Both the position numbers and the translations under genes were made by a program. A stretch of 13,797 nucleotides of DNA. It comes from Bacteroidaceae bacterium. GTDB taxonomy: Bacteria; Bacteroidota; Bacteroidia; Bacteroidales; Bacteroidaceae. Below, one piece after another: positions 1 through 8,155 of the stretch. Every line of letters begins with the position of its first letter. The stretch's first letter is position 1. The stretch spans positions 1-13,797 of the forward strand of contig CAAFRW010000299.1 in assembly GCA_900765575.1 (NCBI GenBank). The letters are read 5' to 3'. The notes beneath the pieces were generated by a model, which did no database searches, was not told the DNA's origin, and saw only the letters and a list, made by a program, of their open reading frames with translations.

Positions 1-284
1 CATTGACGGAATTGCGAAAGCTCATCCATTGTAAACTTACCTGTTAACGATAATACGGAATAGAGCATCGGAGACATGTGTCCCGGGTCGAGGAAAAAGC
101 GGTCGCGACCTTCCCAACGGGGATTTTCAGGGTCGTATACTAAGAATTCAGAGAACAGTACATTGACGAAGTCTGCGCCACCCATCGCACCGCCCGGATG
201 TCCTGAGTTAGCTTTTTCTACCATTGATGCAGCTAGAATACGGATATTGTCTGCTGCGCGGTTCATTACTTTATTATCATTCAT
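1..284 (-). CDS. tkt: Transketolase, N-terminal part (cut by the window edge)
   Basis: Thiamine-diphosphate enzyme of the non-oxidative pentose phosphate pathway; it moves two-carbon units from ketose phosphates such as xylulose-5-phosphate to aldose phosphates in the cytoplasm. Only about 94 residues are visible. They read MNDNKVMNRAADNIRILAAS and continue with KANSGHPGGAMGGADF, the typical transketolase opening with the conserved SGHPG motif, then GRDRFFLDPGHMSPMLYS. It is the last visible gene of the arabinose operon, 69 nt after araB, where it would use the xylulose-5-phosphate made by AraD. An in-frame ATG at 320 would add 12 residues. I prefer 284 because the conserved part starts there and because a possible -7 box at 326-333 would put a transcript start almost on the upstream ATG. 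The rest of the gene lies outside the window. Confidence 0.93.
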   Translation of the reverse strand, partial: MNDNKVMNRAADNIRILAASMVEKANSGHPGGAMGGADFVNVLFSEFLVYDPENPRWEGRDRFFLDPGHMSPMLYSVLSLTGKFTMDELSQFRQ

Positions 285-325
285 AATTGTTTGTAATTTA
301 GTTGTTTGGAGGCTATTCATTAAAG

Positions 326-333
326 CAAAGATA
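326..333 (-). promoter_or_regulatory. Possible internal promoter -7 box ahead of tkt
   Basis: On the minus strand this reads TATCTTTG, an exact match to the Bacteroidetes -7 consensus TAnnTTTG. It lies in the short araB-tkt gap, about 42 nt before the preferred tkt start. No good -33 TTTG is seen about 20 nt upstream, so the promoter is only half supported. If active, it would let tkt be expressed without arabinose. Confidence 0.35.
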
Positions 334-353
334 GCTTTGAATTTCCCTGTTAT

Positions 354-1952
354 TTACTTTTTAAATTTGACAGCTGCTTCTTCAATAGGCAATCCTGTCA
401 TGTAACTTTCGATGTATGTATTAAAACCGGCTACTTCTTCGGCTGTAGGTGATATTTCTATACCAGCGTCTCCGACAAATACTTTCTCGTCCAGAAAATC
501 GGCAAGAGATTGTTGCTTGTCATTATTTACAAGATAAGAAGCAAGTAGGGCAATACCCCATGCACCGCCTTCTCCGGCTGTTTTCATGACAGAAATAGGG
601 GAGTTGATTGCTGCTGCAAGTATTCGTTGACCAACACCTTCAGTTTTAAACAATCCTCCATGTCCTGTAATTCTATCGACTTTGATTTTCTCTTCTTTGA
701 AAAGAATATCATTGCCAATCTTGAGCGCTCCGACGGAGGCATACAAGTGAGCTCGCATGAAGTTTGCGAGATTGAACTTGTCGTTTGCCGAACGTACAAA
801 CAAAGGTCTTCCTTCCGTAAGTCCTGTTATCGGTTCGCCCGAAATGTAGTTGTATAAGATAAGTCCTCCGCAATCGGTATTCCCTGTGAGTGCATGGTTG
901 TAGAGTTTCCCATATATTTCATCCATATCTACGGGCATACCCATGAGCTCCTGATATTCTTTGAACAGGTTGACCCATGCGTTGAGGTCGGAAGTACAAT
1001 TGTTGCAATGCACCATTGCTACGAGACTTCCATCCGGAGTGGTCACCATATCAATCATTTCGTAAGGCTTTGACAATTCCTTTTCCAATACAATCATAGA
1101 GAACGAGGAGGTACCAGCCGATACATTGCCTGTACGTTGTTTGACGGCATTGGTTGCCACCATGCCTGTACCTGCATCTCCTTCCGGTGGGCAGATAGGA
1201 ATTCCAGCCTTCAAATGGCCCGAGACATCGAGCTTTTGAGCGCCTTCAGGTGTAAGGAACCCAGCATTTTTGCCTGCGGGCAAAACTTTTGGCAGAATGT
1301 CGAGCAGTTTCCAGTTATATCCTTTCGGAGCGACCAAGGAATCAAACTTAGCCACCATATCGGCGGAATAGTTTTTGGTGTTCGGGTCGATAGGGAGCAT
1401 GCCTGATGCATCGCCTATGCCTAAAACTTTTTCACCTGTTATCTGCCAATGTACATAACCGGCAAGCGTTGTCAGATAATCGATATCCTTAACATGCTTT
1501 GCATCATCTAAAATAACTTGATACAAGTGAGAAATACTCCATCTCAGAGGAATGTTGTAGACAAACAGGTCTGATAGAATTGCAGCTGCCTGACCGGTAT
1601 TGGTATTTCTCCAGGTACGGAAAGGTACAAGGATTTCTGCTTTTTCGTTGAATGCCATATAACCGTGCATCATCGCGCTGATTCCGATAGCAGCCAGAGT
1701 TTCTATTTCTGTATTGTATTGATTCTTTACGTTTGAACGGAGGTCTGCATAGCAATCCTGTATTCCATACCAAACAGCTTCAGTGCTGTAAGTCCAAAGG
1801 TCATCGGTCAACTGATTCTCCCACGTATGACTTCCTTGAGCAATGGGCTTGTTTTCTTGGTCAATCAAAACAGCTTTAATTCGGGTGGAACCGAATTCTA
1901 TACCAAGAATGGCTTTACCTGTTTCAATGGTTGATTTTGCATCTAATTTCAT
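354..1952 (-). CDS. araB: L-ribulokinase, FGGY carbohydrate kinase family
   Basis: ATP-dependent kinase, 532 residues, inferred to phosphorylate L-ribulose to L-ribulose-5-phosphate. The N-terminal actin-like fold starts with GIEFGSTRIKAVLID (about 17-31), the phosphate-binding loop of FGGY kinases. PPEGDAGTG (about 255-263) holds the likely catalytic Asp259. GNVSAGTSSFS (276-286), GHGG (430-433) and AGEGGAWGIALLASY (459-473) belong to the C-terminal ATPase domain. The general form looks closer to xylulokinase-like FGGY proteins than to the about 566-residue E. coli AraB, so the substrate is assigned mainly from the neighbours: it lies directly downstream of araA and in one operon with araD and araR. 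The 153-nt gap to araA holds a strong hairpin. Start is the first ATG of the frame. Confidence 0.9.
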   Translation of the reverse strand: MKLDAKSTIETGKAILGIEFGSTRIKAVLIDQENKPIAQGSHTWENQLTDDLWTYSTEAVWYGIQDCYADLRSNVKNQYNTEIETLAAIGISAMMHGYMAFNEKAEILVPFRTWRNTNTGQAAAILSDLFVYNIPLRWSISHLYQVILDDAKHVKDIDYLTTLAGYVHWQITGEKVLGIGDASGMLPIDPNTKNYSADMVAKFDSLVAPKGYNWKLLDILPKVLPAGKNAGFLTPEGAQKLDVSGHLKAGIPICPPEGDAGTGMVATNAVKQRTGNVSAGTSSFSMIVLEKELSKPYEMIDMVTTPDGSLVAMVHCNNCTSDLNAWVNLFKEYQELMGMPVDMDEIYGKLYNHALTGNTDCGGLILYNYISGEPITGLTEGRPLFVRSANDKFNLANFMRAHLYASVGALKIGNDILFKEEKIKVDRITGHGGLFKTEGVGQRILAAAINSPISVMKTAGEGGAWGIALLASYLVNNDKQQSLADFLDEKVFVGDAGIEISPTAEEVAGFNTYIESYMTGLPIEEAAVKFKK

Positions 1953-2003
1953 ATTGGGACCAATAATTTAAGGTAAGTAACTAAGTAATTTTCAGTTTTT
2001 ATC

Positions 2004-2072
2004 TTGGTACCATCTACCATTCCGAGGCTGTCGGAATGTTTCGATATTCCCCGGTATGGCAGATGGTATCAA
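2004..2072 (-). repeat. Long imperfect hairpin between araA and araB
   Basis: Positions 2004-2020 pair with 2056-2072 as a 17-position stem. On the minus-strand transcript 15 pairs are Watson-Crick, one is a U-G wobble (2016/2060) and one is a C-A mismatch (2007/2069). Inside it, 2018-2025 (cattccga) and 2031-2038 (tcggaatg) form a perfect 8-bp hairpin with a 5-nt loop; this shares three bases with the outer stem, so the two compete slightly. No U-run follows on either strand, so it is not a canonical terminator. It lies wholly in the 153-nt gap between two genes of one operon. A role in RNA processing or stability is inference. Confidence 0.7.
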
Positions 2073-2105
2073 GTAACTGTAAATGAAATTAAAACTGATA
2101 AATTC

Positions 2106-3611
2106 TTAGCAAAGAGCTTTATTCAGCATATAATAAATTTCATTCAGGCGCAGTTCCTTTTTAAAGCTGCTGATAGTAGTGTTTTTGTCGATTACTACCA
2201 ATTCTACGCCTGCAATGTCGGCATAATCTTCAAAATATTCGGTTGTCAAATCGAATGAGAAGCTAGAATGGTGAGTTCCTCCTGCCAGAATCCATGCGCC
2301 AGCTCCGATTTCGAAGTTAGGTTTTGGAATCCATAATGCGGAAGCTACCGGTAACTTAGGTAACGGCTTGGATTTGATACACTCTACTTCGTTTACAATC
2401 ATGCGGAAACGGTTACCCATGTCTACAATTGTTACGGCTACACCTTCTCCTTGTTTGGAGGTAAATACCAGACGTGCGGTTTCGCTGTCGATACCAATAC
2501 TCAAGCGGTGTACTTCCAATTTAGGTTTGTGCTCCGCGATTAACGGGCACACTTCCAGCATGTGAGCTTGGAGGATTGCACTCTTTTCACCGTCGAAGTT
2601 CAGGGTGTAGTCTTCGAGGAATGAGCAGCCTTTAGGCATGCCTTGGCTCATGAACCACATAGTGCGATATAAAGCTGCTGTTTTCCAGTCGCCTTCGCCA
2701 CCGAATCCATAACCTTCCGCCATCAAACGCTGAGAAGCCAAGCCGGGGATTTGGTCGAAATCGCCTAAGTCATCAAAATTGGTGGTGAAGCCTTTTGCTC
2801 CTTTCGCTTCCAATAAACGACGGATGGCAATTTCCGCTTTTGCTGAGTTCCATACTTTTCTGTATGCCTCGGTGCTTTCGTCTTCCAGTTCCGGAGCATG
2901 GTCGTACAGTTTCCAATATTCTTCTACGAGTGCTCTGGTCTCTTCATCGGTGATGGCACTGTGATAAGTCATCAGTTCACTTACCGGACAGTAGTCCACA
3001 TGGTATCCCATTACCTGTTCGGCGGAAACTTTATCTCCGTCCGTCACAGCTACATTATTCATTTGGTCGCCGAAACGAACGATTGTCATGTCTTGTGCGT
3101 CAGCCCAAGCTGCGCATACACGCATCCATACGGCGATTTTCTTTTGAGCTGCTTCATCTTGCCAGTGACCTACCACTACTTTGCGGTTCTTGCGTAAGCG
3201 AGAGCATATATGTCCGAATTCACGGTCACCGTGTGCACTTTGATTTAAATTCATAAAGTCCATATCCATGGTTTCCCAAGGAATTTCCTTATTGAATTGA
3301 GTGTGGAAATGGAGCAAAGGTTTCTTTAACTCTTGCAATCCATGAATCCACATTTTTGCAGGTGAAAAGGTATGCATCCAAGTGATTACGCCAATACATT
3401 TTTCATCGTTGTTGGCGGCTTTAAATGCTGCCGTAATTTCTTTGGATGAGTTTACTGTACCTTTATATACTACTTTTACAGGAAGATTGCCGGAAGCATT
3501 CAATCCTGCTACCATTTCGTTTGAATGTGCGTCTACTGCGATAACTGCATCGCCTCCGTACAAGAGCTGAGCTCCTGTAACGAACCATACTTCATAATTG
3601 TCAAATACCAT
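2106..3611 (-). CDS. araA: L-arabinose isomerase
   Basis: Converts L-arabinose to L-ribulose, the first committed cytoplasmic step of arabinose use. The 501 residues match the usual length of the family (E. coli AraA, 500). The metal and catalytic residues are all present: Glu306 in GYGFGGEGDWKTAAL, Glu333 in CSFLEDYTLNF, His350 in QAHMLEVCP and the pair His447-His448 in AGGTHHSSFS. The N-terminal stretch VWFVTGAQLLYGG is also typical. The gene sits 30 nt after araD and before araB. The protein ends normally, with no sign of a frameshift. Identification is secure from sequence; expression under AraR is inferred from the operon. Confidence 0.98.
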   Translation of the reverse strand: MVFDNYEVWFVTGAQLLYGGDAVIAVDAHSNEMVAGLNASGNLPVKVVYKGTVNSSKEITAAFKAANNDEKCIGVITWMHTFSPAKMWIHGLQELKKPLLHFHTQFNKEIPWETMDMDFMNLNQSAHGDREFGHICSRLRKNRKVVVGHWQDEAAQKKIAVWMRVCAAWADAQDMTIVRFGDQMNNVAVTDGDKVSAEQVMGYHVDYCPVSELMTYHSAITDEETRALVEEYWKLYDHAPELEDESTEAYRKVWNSAKAEIAIRRLLEAKGAKGFTTNFDDLGDFDQIPGLASQRLMAEGYGFGGEGDWKTAALYRTMWFMSQGMPKGCSFLEDYTLNFDGEKSAILQAHMLEVCPLIAEHKPKLEVHRLSIGIDSETARLVFTSKQGEGVAVTIVDMGNRFRMIVNEVECIKSKPLPKLPVASALWIPKPNFEIGAGAWILAGGTHHSSFSFDLTTEYFEDYADIAGVELVVIDKNTTISSFKKELRLNEIYYMLNKALC

Positions 3612-3641
3612 TGCTGTGCGTTGTTTATTAGTTTATTATTA

Positions 3642-4334
3642 TTATTTCTTTTTTTGACCATAATAAGCATTCGGACCGTGTTTACGGCTAAAATGCTTCT
3701 CTATAAGCAGAGGGTTCATGGTCAGATTCGGATTAATGCTGTAGGCAATGTTTGCCATCTTTGCTACTTGTTCCATCACTACGGCGTTATGTACTGCCTC
3801 ATGAGCATCTTTTCCCCATGAGAACGGTCCATGGTTTTTAACGAGAACACCAGGAGTATGAACAGGGTTCATCCCGTTAAAACGTTTTACGATAACATTT
3901 CCGGTCTCTAGCTCGTAATTACCCATCACTTCCTCTTCTGTCATATCATCCGTACAAGGTATACCTTTGTAAAAATAGTCGGCATGGGTTGTTCCGATGT
4001 TAGGAATATCCATACCAGCCTGTGCCCAGGATGTAGCATAAGTAGAGTGGGTATGTACAACTCCTCCGATTTGTGGGAATGCTTTATATAAAACAAGGTG
4101 AGTAGGCGTATCGGAAGAAGGATTCAGATTTCCTTCCACAATGTTTCCGTCCAAATCTACTACTACCATATCTTCAGCCTTCATTGCATCGTATTCCACA
4201 CCACTCGGTTTAATAACGACCAATCCGCTTTGACGGTCTATAGCCGATACATTTCCCCATGTGAAAATGACTAAACCATGTTTTACTAAGTCCAAGTTCG
4301 CTTGGAAAACTTTTTCTTTTAATGCTTCTAACAT
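3642..4334 (-). CDS. araD: L-ribulose-5-phosphate 4-epimerase
   Basis: Zinc-dependent class II aldolase-like epimerase that turns L-ribulose-5-phosphate into D-xylulose-5-phosphate. The 230 residues compare well with E. coli AraD (231). Visible motifs are WGNVSAIDR (26-34), KPSG (42-45), SSDTPTH (73-79), the zinc histidines His94 and His96 in VVHTHSTYA, Asp119 in THADYF, the third zinc histidine His168 in VKNHGPF and the catalytic-type Tyr near the end in NAYYGQ. The frame is open upstream to 4424, but that would run into the end of araR. The ATG at 4334 begins MLEALKEKVFQANLDLVKHG, as expected for the family, and leaves 4 nt after the araR stop, so translational coupling is likely. Confidence 0.97.
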   Translation of the reverse strand: MLEALKEKVFQANLDLVKHGLVIFTWGNVSAIDRQSGLVVIKPSGVEYDAMKAEDMVVVDLDGNIVEGNLNPSSDTPTHLVLYKAFPQIGGVVHTHSTYATSWAQAGMDIPNIGTTHADYFYKGIPCTDDMTEEEVMGNYELETGNVIVKRFNGMNPVHTPGVLVKNHGPFSWGKDAHEAVHNAVVMEQVAKMANIAYSINPNLTMNPLLIEKHFSRKHGPNAYYGQKKK

Positions 4335-4338
4335 AACT

Positions 4339-5016
4339 TTATAGTTTGAATTTAGAGTCTTTCCCGTAGGCGTTATGGTTAAACTTATATAGAAAAGCAC
4401 CTCGTTTCGACCCTGATTTATCAATCATATCTGTTTTTTCTATAAAATCCATTTCGGCTATTTTCTTTCTAAAATTGCGCTTATCAATAGGCCCTCCGTA
4501 TATGGTTTCGTACAGATGCTGCAACTGCGTTAGAGTAAATAGCTTTGGCAGCAGGTTGAAGCTGATGGGTTCGCTTGATGCTTTTCTACGCATTAAATCT
4601 CTTGCCTGCTTTACCATTAACGAATGGTCGAAAAGGAGTGTAGGCACGCTGTTGATTTCTGCCCAATAGGCATTGTGCTTCTTTACCGACTCCTTGTCGT
4701 ATTCGTCTATATTAATTAAAGCATAATAAGCAATCGAGATAACCCGTTCGCCCGGGTCTCGGTTTATATCTCCGAATGCACCGACCTGTTCCATGTATAC
4801 ATTGGTCAGGCCGGTTAGTTCTTTCAATACTCTTTTTGCGGCGTCATCTACGCTTTCATCCCTCTGTACGAATCCACCCATTAGTGACCATTCGCCTCTT
4901 CCGGGATCCATACCTCGTTTTAAAAGGAGCAAACTAAGTCCTTTTTGATTGAATCCGAATATGATGCAATCAACGGCGACATAGAACCGGGGGTTTATAT
5001 CATAATAGGCAGCCAT
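4339..5016 (-). CDS. araR: AraR, Nudix-domain transcriptional regulator of arabinose genes
   Basis: Transcription factor of 225 residues with a Nudix-like domain (about 1-145) followed by a winged helix-turn-helix (about 150-225, including TLTQLQHLYETIYG and NFRKKIAEMDFIEK). The Nudix box at 48-70 keeps its glycine frame, but the catalytic REUxEE core reads RVLKEL, so both metal-binding glutamate positions that define hydrolases are altered. This fits a sensor rather than an enzyme. The family is known from B. thetaiotaomicron, where AraR binds L-arabinose and controls arabinose genes. The gene lies inside the operon it should regulate, 9 nt after the transporter and 4 nt before araD, so autoregulation is likely. 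The probable target is the palindrome at 8221-8243. Direct repression here is inferred. Confidence 0.93.
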   Translation of the reverse strand: MAAYYDINPRFYVAVDCIIFGFNQKGLSLLLLKRGMDPGRGEWSLMGGFVQRDESVDDAAKRVLKELTGLTNVYMEQVGAFGDINRDPGERVISIAYYALINIDEYDKESVKKHNAYWAEINSVPTLLFDHSLMVKQARDLMRRKASSEPISFNLLPKLFTLTQLQHLYETIYGGPIDKRNFRKKIAEMDFIEKTDMIDKSGSKRGAFLYKFNHNAYGKDSKFKL

Positions 5017-5025
5017 ACTTCTTAA

Positions 5026-6930
5026 TTACCAGAATACGATGTAAAGGAATGCCAGGATTAGACAAATACCCAATGCACCCAAAGCAAATCCTTTGTCTGT
5101 TTTGAACAAGGTTAAGTCTACATCTACAGCTTTGGGGTCTTTTACTGCATCTTTGGAGTTTGAATAGAGCAACAAAGATACGGTAGATAACAATGCTGTA
5201 GTACAGAAGAATGCCTCAAAACCTATATTGTCTAAATAGATAATTATCTCATTTGTAGAACCGCATAGATAAAGAGTCTTTTGAATTGCTGCTGCTAAGA
5301 AGCAAATGAGAGCAGCTATACCTGTGATTTTGCTCCATTTCATCATTTTGCGGCGGTATTCAGCAATAGGAAGGTCGGTATTGATTGCCGTTTTGTCTCC
5401 GTATGTGACTGCTACAAAAATTAGGAATAAAACAATAAATACATAACCCATACGGAATTGGAATGGCATGTCCGGGAATGCAATCTTAAAGATTACACCT
5501 ACAGGAATGGTTGCAATAGAGGTCCATACGGCAGCTTTTCCTGATGCCCGTTTCCACAACAATCCAAGACCAAATACAATACAGATACCCGGATAGATAA
5601 AACCGGAATATTCCTGAATATATTGGAATGCCTGGTCTAAGCCACCTAATAGAGGTTCTACGGCAATTGCTGCGATGATTAATGCTGATAATGCTGTGAT
5701 TCGTCCTACATGTACCAATTTCTTTTCAGAAGCTTTTTTATTGATATACTGTTTGTAGATATCCATTGTAAAGATGGTAGAAGTAGAGTTGAACATAGAA
5801 GCCAACGATGAAATAATGGCAGCAGCCAAAGCGGCGAATGACAGTCCTTTAATACCGATAGGCGTAAAGTTACGAATCATCCATGGATAGGCATCGTCAG
5901 ATAGATTAATACTTCCGTGAATATCAAAATAACCTTGCTGTAAGCCTGGTATCGATTCTGGGTAGTTGAACATTACAAAAGCACAAATTCCCGGTAATAC
6001 AACGATGAATGGGATAAGGATTTTCAAGAAACCGGCGAAAATCAAACCCTTTTTAGCTTCTTTCAGGCTCTTTGCAGCCAATCCTTTTTGGATAATATAT
6101 TGGTTGAAACCCCAATAACCAAGATTGGTAATCCACAAACCACCTACGATAGCAGCAATACCCGGAAGGTCTTTAAATGAGTCGGGAGATTTGGCTCTAT
6201 CTACAATCAAATTAAAGTGGGTGTCGTCCGGGAGCGTTTTTAGTTTGTCGAATACAATTGTAAAACCTTCCCAAGCTCCATGGCCTTCGCCTGATACAGC
6301 CTCTAATGCAAAGTAAGCAGTAATTAAACCACCACCGACAAGGAATACTACTTGCATAACGTCTGTCCAAGCTACAGCCGACAAACCTCCATATATAGAA
6401 TAGATACCGGCAATAACGAATAAAGCAATAATGATGTACATGCGATATTCAGGATTGACACCTAAAATTTGTTCGATAGCCAAAGCTCCTAACCAAGCAA
6501 CGGATGTCAGATTTACAAAAACATAGAGAAATAACCAGAAGATAGAAAAAGCCAGTCCCACGCCACTATTATAACGTTCGCGTAAGAATTGAGGAATAGT
6601 AAATATCTTCCTTTCAATCATGATTGGCAATAAAAACTTGGCGACTAAAATCAGTGCAGCCGCAGCCATTAATTCGTAAGCGGCAATACATAAACCGATT
6701 TTGTAACCGGAACCACTCATACCGATAAACTGTTCAGCCGAAATATTGGCAGCAATTAAAGAGGCTCCTACAGCCCACCATGTTAAGGTATTTCCTGCCA
6801 AAAAATAATCATTTGCATTTTTCTCTTTTCCGTTTTTGTTGCGGGAAAGGAATAAACCCAAACAGATTAGTAGTACGATGTACGCTCCAAAGATTATATA
6901 ATCAATGGTTTCGAATCCAGATTCATTCAT
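5026..6930 (-). CDS. Na+/sugar symporter of the SSS (SLC5) family, probable L-arabinose importer
   Basis: Inner-membrane secondary transporter of 634 residues with many hydrophobic segments from about residue 8 to the C-terminus. It resembles Vibrio vSGLT closely. The sugar-site glutamine is in ANISAEQFIG (Gln67), the acidic residue is Glu86 in AAYELMA, the inner-gate region reads NLGYWGFNQYI (269-279) with Tyr272, and the Na+-site serines are Ser374-Ser375 in AAIISSLASMFNSTSTIF. vSGLT carries D-galactose; L-arabinose is the same sugar without the C6 hydroxymethyl, so the conserved site can fit arabinose. The location between the lipoprotein mutarotase (33 nt gap) and araR (9 nt gap) makes arabinose the most likely substrate, with galactose or glucose as alternatives. 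Confidence 0.92.
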   Translation of the reverse strand: MNESGFETIDYIIFGAYIVLLICLGLFLSRNKNGKEKNANDYFLAGNTLTWWAVGASLIAANISAEQFIGMSGSGYKIGLCIAAYELMAAAALILVAKFLLPIMIERKIFTIPQFLRERYNSGVGLAFSIFWLFLYVFVNLTSVAWLGALAIEQILGVNPEYRMYIIIALFVIAGIYSIYGGLSAVAWTDVMQVVFLVGGGLITAYFALEAVSGEGHGAWEGFTIVFDKLKTLPDDTHFNLIVDRAKSPDSFKDLPGIAAIVGGLWITNLGYWGFNQYIIQKGLAAKSLKEAKKGLIFAGFLKILIPFIVVLPGICAFVMFNYPESIPGLQQGYFDIHGSINLSDDAYPWMIRNFTPIGIKGLSFAALAAAIISSLASMFNSTSTIFTMDIYKQYINKKASEKKLVHVGRITALSALIIAAIAVEPLLGGLDQAFQYIQEYSGFIYPGICIVFGLGLLWKRASGKAAVWTSIATIPVGVIFKIAFPDMPFQFRMGYVFIVLFLIFVAVTYGDKTAINTDLPIAEYRRKMMKWSKITGIAALICFLAAAIQKTLYLCGSTNEIIIYLDNIGFEAFFCTTALLSTVSLLLYSNSKDAVKDPKAVDVDLTLFKTDKGFALGALGICLILAFLYIVFW

Positions 6931-6963
6931 TTTTCTAATGTGTTTTTATGATAATACTTAAGT

Positions 6964-8112
6964 TTATTTCTCTACACCAAATTGAAAGATACAATGGCTT
7001 TTGTAAGTTTGTCCAGGTTCTAATACAGCCGATGGCCATTCCGGTTTGTTGGGACTGTCTGGATAATGTTGAGTTTCTAAACAAATGGCTGCACGTTGAT
7101 TATATACGATTCCTTTTTTTCCAGTAGTTGTGCCGTCAAGGAAATTACCGGTGTATACCTGTATACCCGGTTCATTCGTATATACTTCTAATGTAATGCC
7201 TGTTGCCGGGCAAACTAATTTGGCGGCAACTTTAGTTTCATCACCTGCCGTATTTAATACCCAGTTATGGTCATATCCATTACCGTTCTTCAGCTGAATA
7301 TAGTCGTAATTATTGATTTCTTTACCGATTTCTTTCGGAGTAGTAAAATCCATCGGAGTACCTGCTACCGGAACGATTTCACCTGTTGTCATGAATGTAC
7401 TGTCTACCGGAGTGAAATTATCTGCATTTACATATAAGATATCACTTGTAACACTGTTTTTGGGGTCACCAGACAGATTGAAGTAGGAGTGGTTCGTCAT
7501 ATTGATAACCGTTTTCTTGTCGGTGGTTGCTTCATATTGGATATCGATAGCATTGTTACCTGTCAAGGTGTAAGTAACCGTAGCCGTTACATTACCCGGG
7601 AAATTTGCATCACCGTCAGGAGAATGCATTACCAACGACAAAGTGCTGTCATTGAGTTGAGTTCCCTCATACATTTGATATTGCCATCCTTTCGGACCTC
7701 CGTGTAAGCAATGTCCGTAATTGTTTATAGGGAGTTGTATCGTTTCTCCGTCCAAAACAAATTGACCTTGGTTGATACGGTTAGCATATCGTCCGATAGC
7801 TGCACCGAAGTCACTTGGAACGTTGATATAATCGGCGATACTGTCGAATCCAAGAACCACGTCTTTCATTTCTCCATTTTTATCAGGAACCATAATGGAT
7901 ACGATACGGCCTCCGAAATTGGTTACGCATACTTCCATGCCTGCTGCATTTTGCAATGTGTACAATTGAGTCTTGGCTCCATTAACCTCTGTTTGGAAAT
8001 TATCCGGATTCAGTCCCGATAAAGTTAATGTTTCCTGAGCTTTGGGAGTGCATGCACTCATGAGAGCTATCATAGCCCCAGCTCCGAATACAAGTTTTTT
8101 CATGTTTTTCAT
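6964..8112 (-). CDS. galM: Aldose 1-epimerase (mutarotase), secreted lipoprotein form
   Basis: Interconverts the alpha and beta anomers of aldoses. The 382 residues start with a lipoprotein signal: MKNMKKLVFGAGAMIALMSA followed by Cys21, with lipobox MSAC. The residues after the cysteine (TPKAQE) are not acid-rich, so surface export is not suggested and a periplasmic location is inferred. The catalytic features are complete: GRYANRI (107-113), His137 in CLHGG, His208 in TNHSYFNLSG, Asp281 in GYDHNW and the base Glu346 in CLETQHYPDSPN. It is the first gene of the arabinose operon, directly downstream of the putative AraR operator, and so probably prepares arabinose for the symporter encoded next. 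A second ATG at 8103 gives a slightly shorter signal peptide. It is a paralogue of the cytoplasmic GalM at 9489-10568. Confidence 0.95.
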   Translation of the reverse strand: MKNMKKLVFGAGAMIALMSACTPKAQETLTLSGLNPDNFQTEVNGAKTQLYTLQNAAGMEVCVTNFGGRIVSIMVPDKNGEMKDVVLGFDSIADYINVPSDFGAAIGRYANRINQGQFVLDGETIQLPINNYGHCLHGGPKGWQYQMYEGTQLNDSTLSLVMHSPDGDANFPGNVTATVTYTLTGNNAIDIQYEATTDKKTVINMTNHSYFNLSGDPKNSVTSDILYVNADNFTPVDSTFMTTGEIVPVAGTPMDFTTPKEIGKEINNYDYIQLKNGNGYDHNWVLNTAGDETKVAAKLVCPATGITLEVYTNEPGIQVYTGNFLDGTTTGKKGIVYNQRAAICLETQHYPDSPNKPEWPSAVLEPGQTYKSHCIFQFGVEK

Positions 8113-8140
8113 GCTTTTATACTGTAAAATGGTTTTATAA

Positions 8141-8155
8141 TTTTGTTTTTCTTTT
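8141..8155. repeat. 15-bp direct repeat, copy 1
   Basis: The plus-strand word ttttgtttttctttt occurs here and again, identically, at 8241-8255, exactly 100 bp away. Both copies lie in the leader region of the arabinose operon. On the transcript sense they are A-rich (AAAAGAAAAACAAAA). The sequence is of low complexity, so function is uncertain. Confidence 0.6.

Noticed and set aside
1975..2078. Direct repeats AAGTAACT at 1975-1982 and 2071-2078 flanking the hairpin, as a possible target-site duplication
   Set aside because: The enclosed segment has no terminal inverted repeats abutting the 8-bp words: the hairpin starts 21 nt inside the left copy and overlaps the right one. There is no gene or transposon feature, so a mobile element is not supported.
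4335..4424. In-frame extension of araD by 30 residues
   Set aside because: It overlaps the coding end of araR, its residues are unlike the epimerase family, and the ATG at 4334 gives the expected family start and length.
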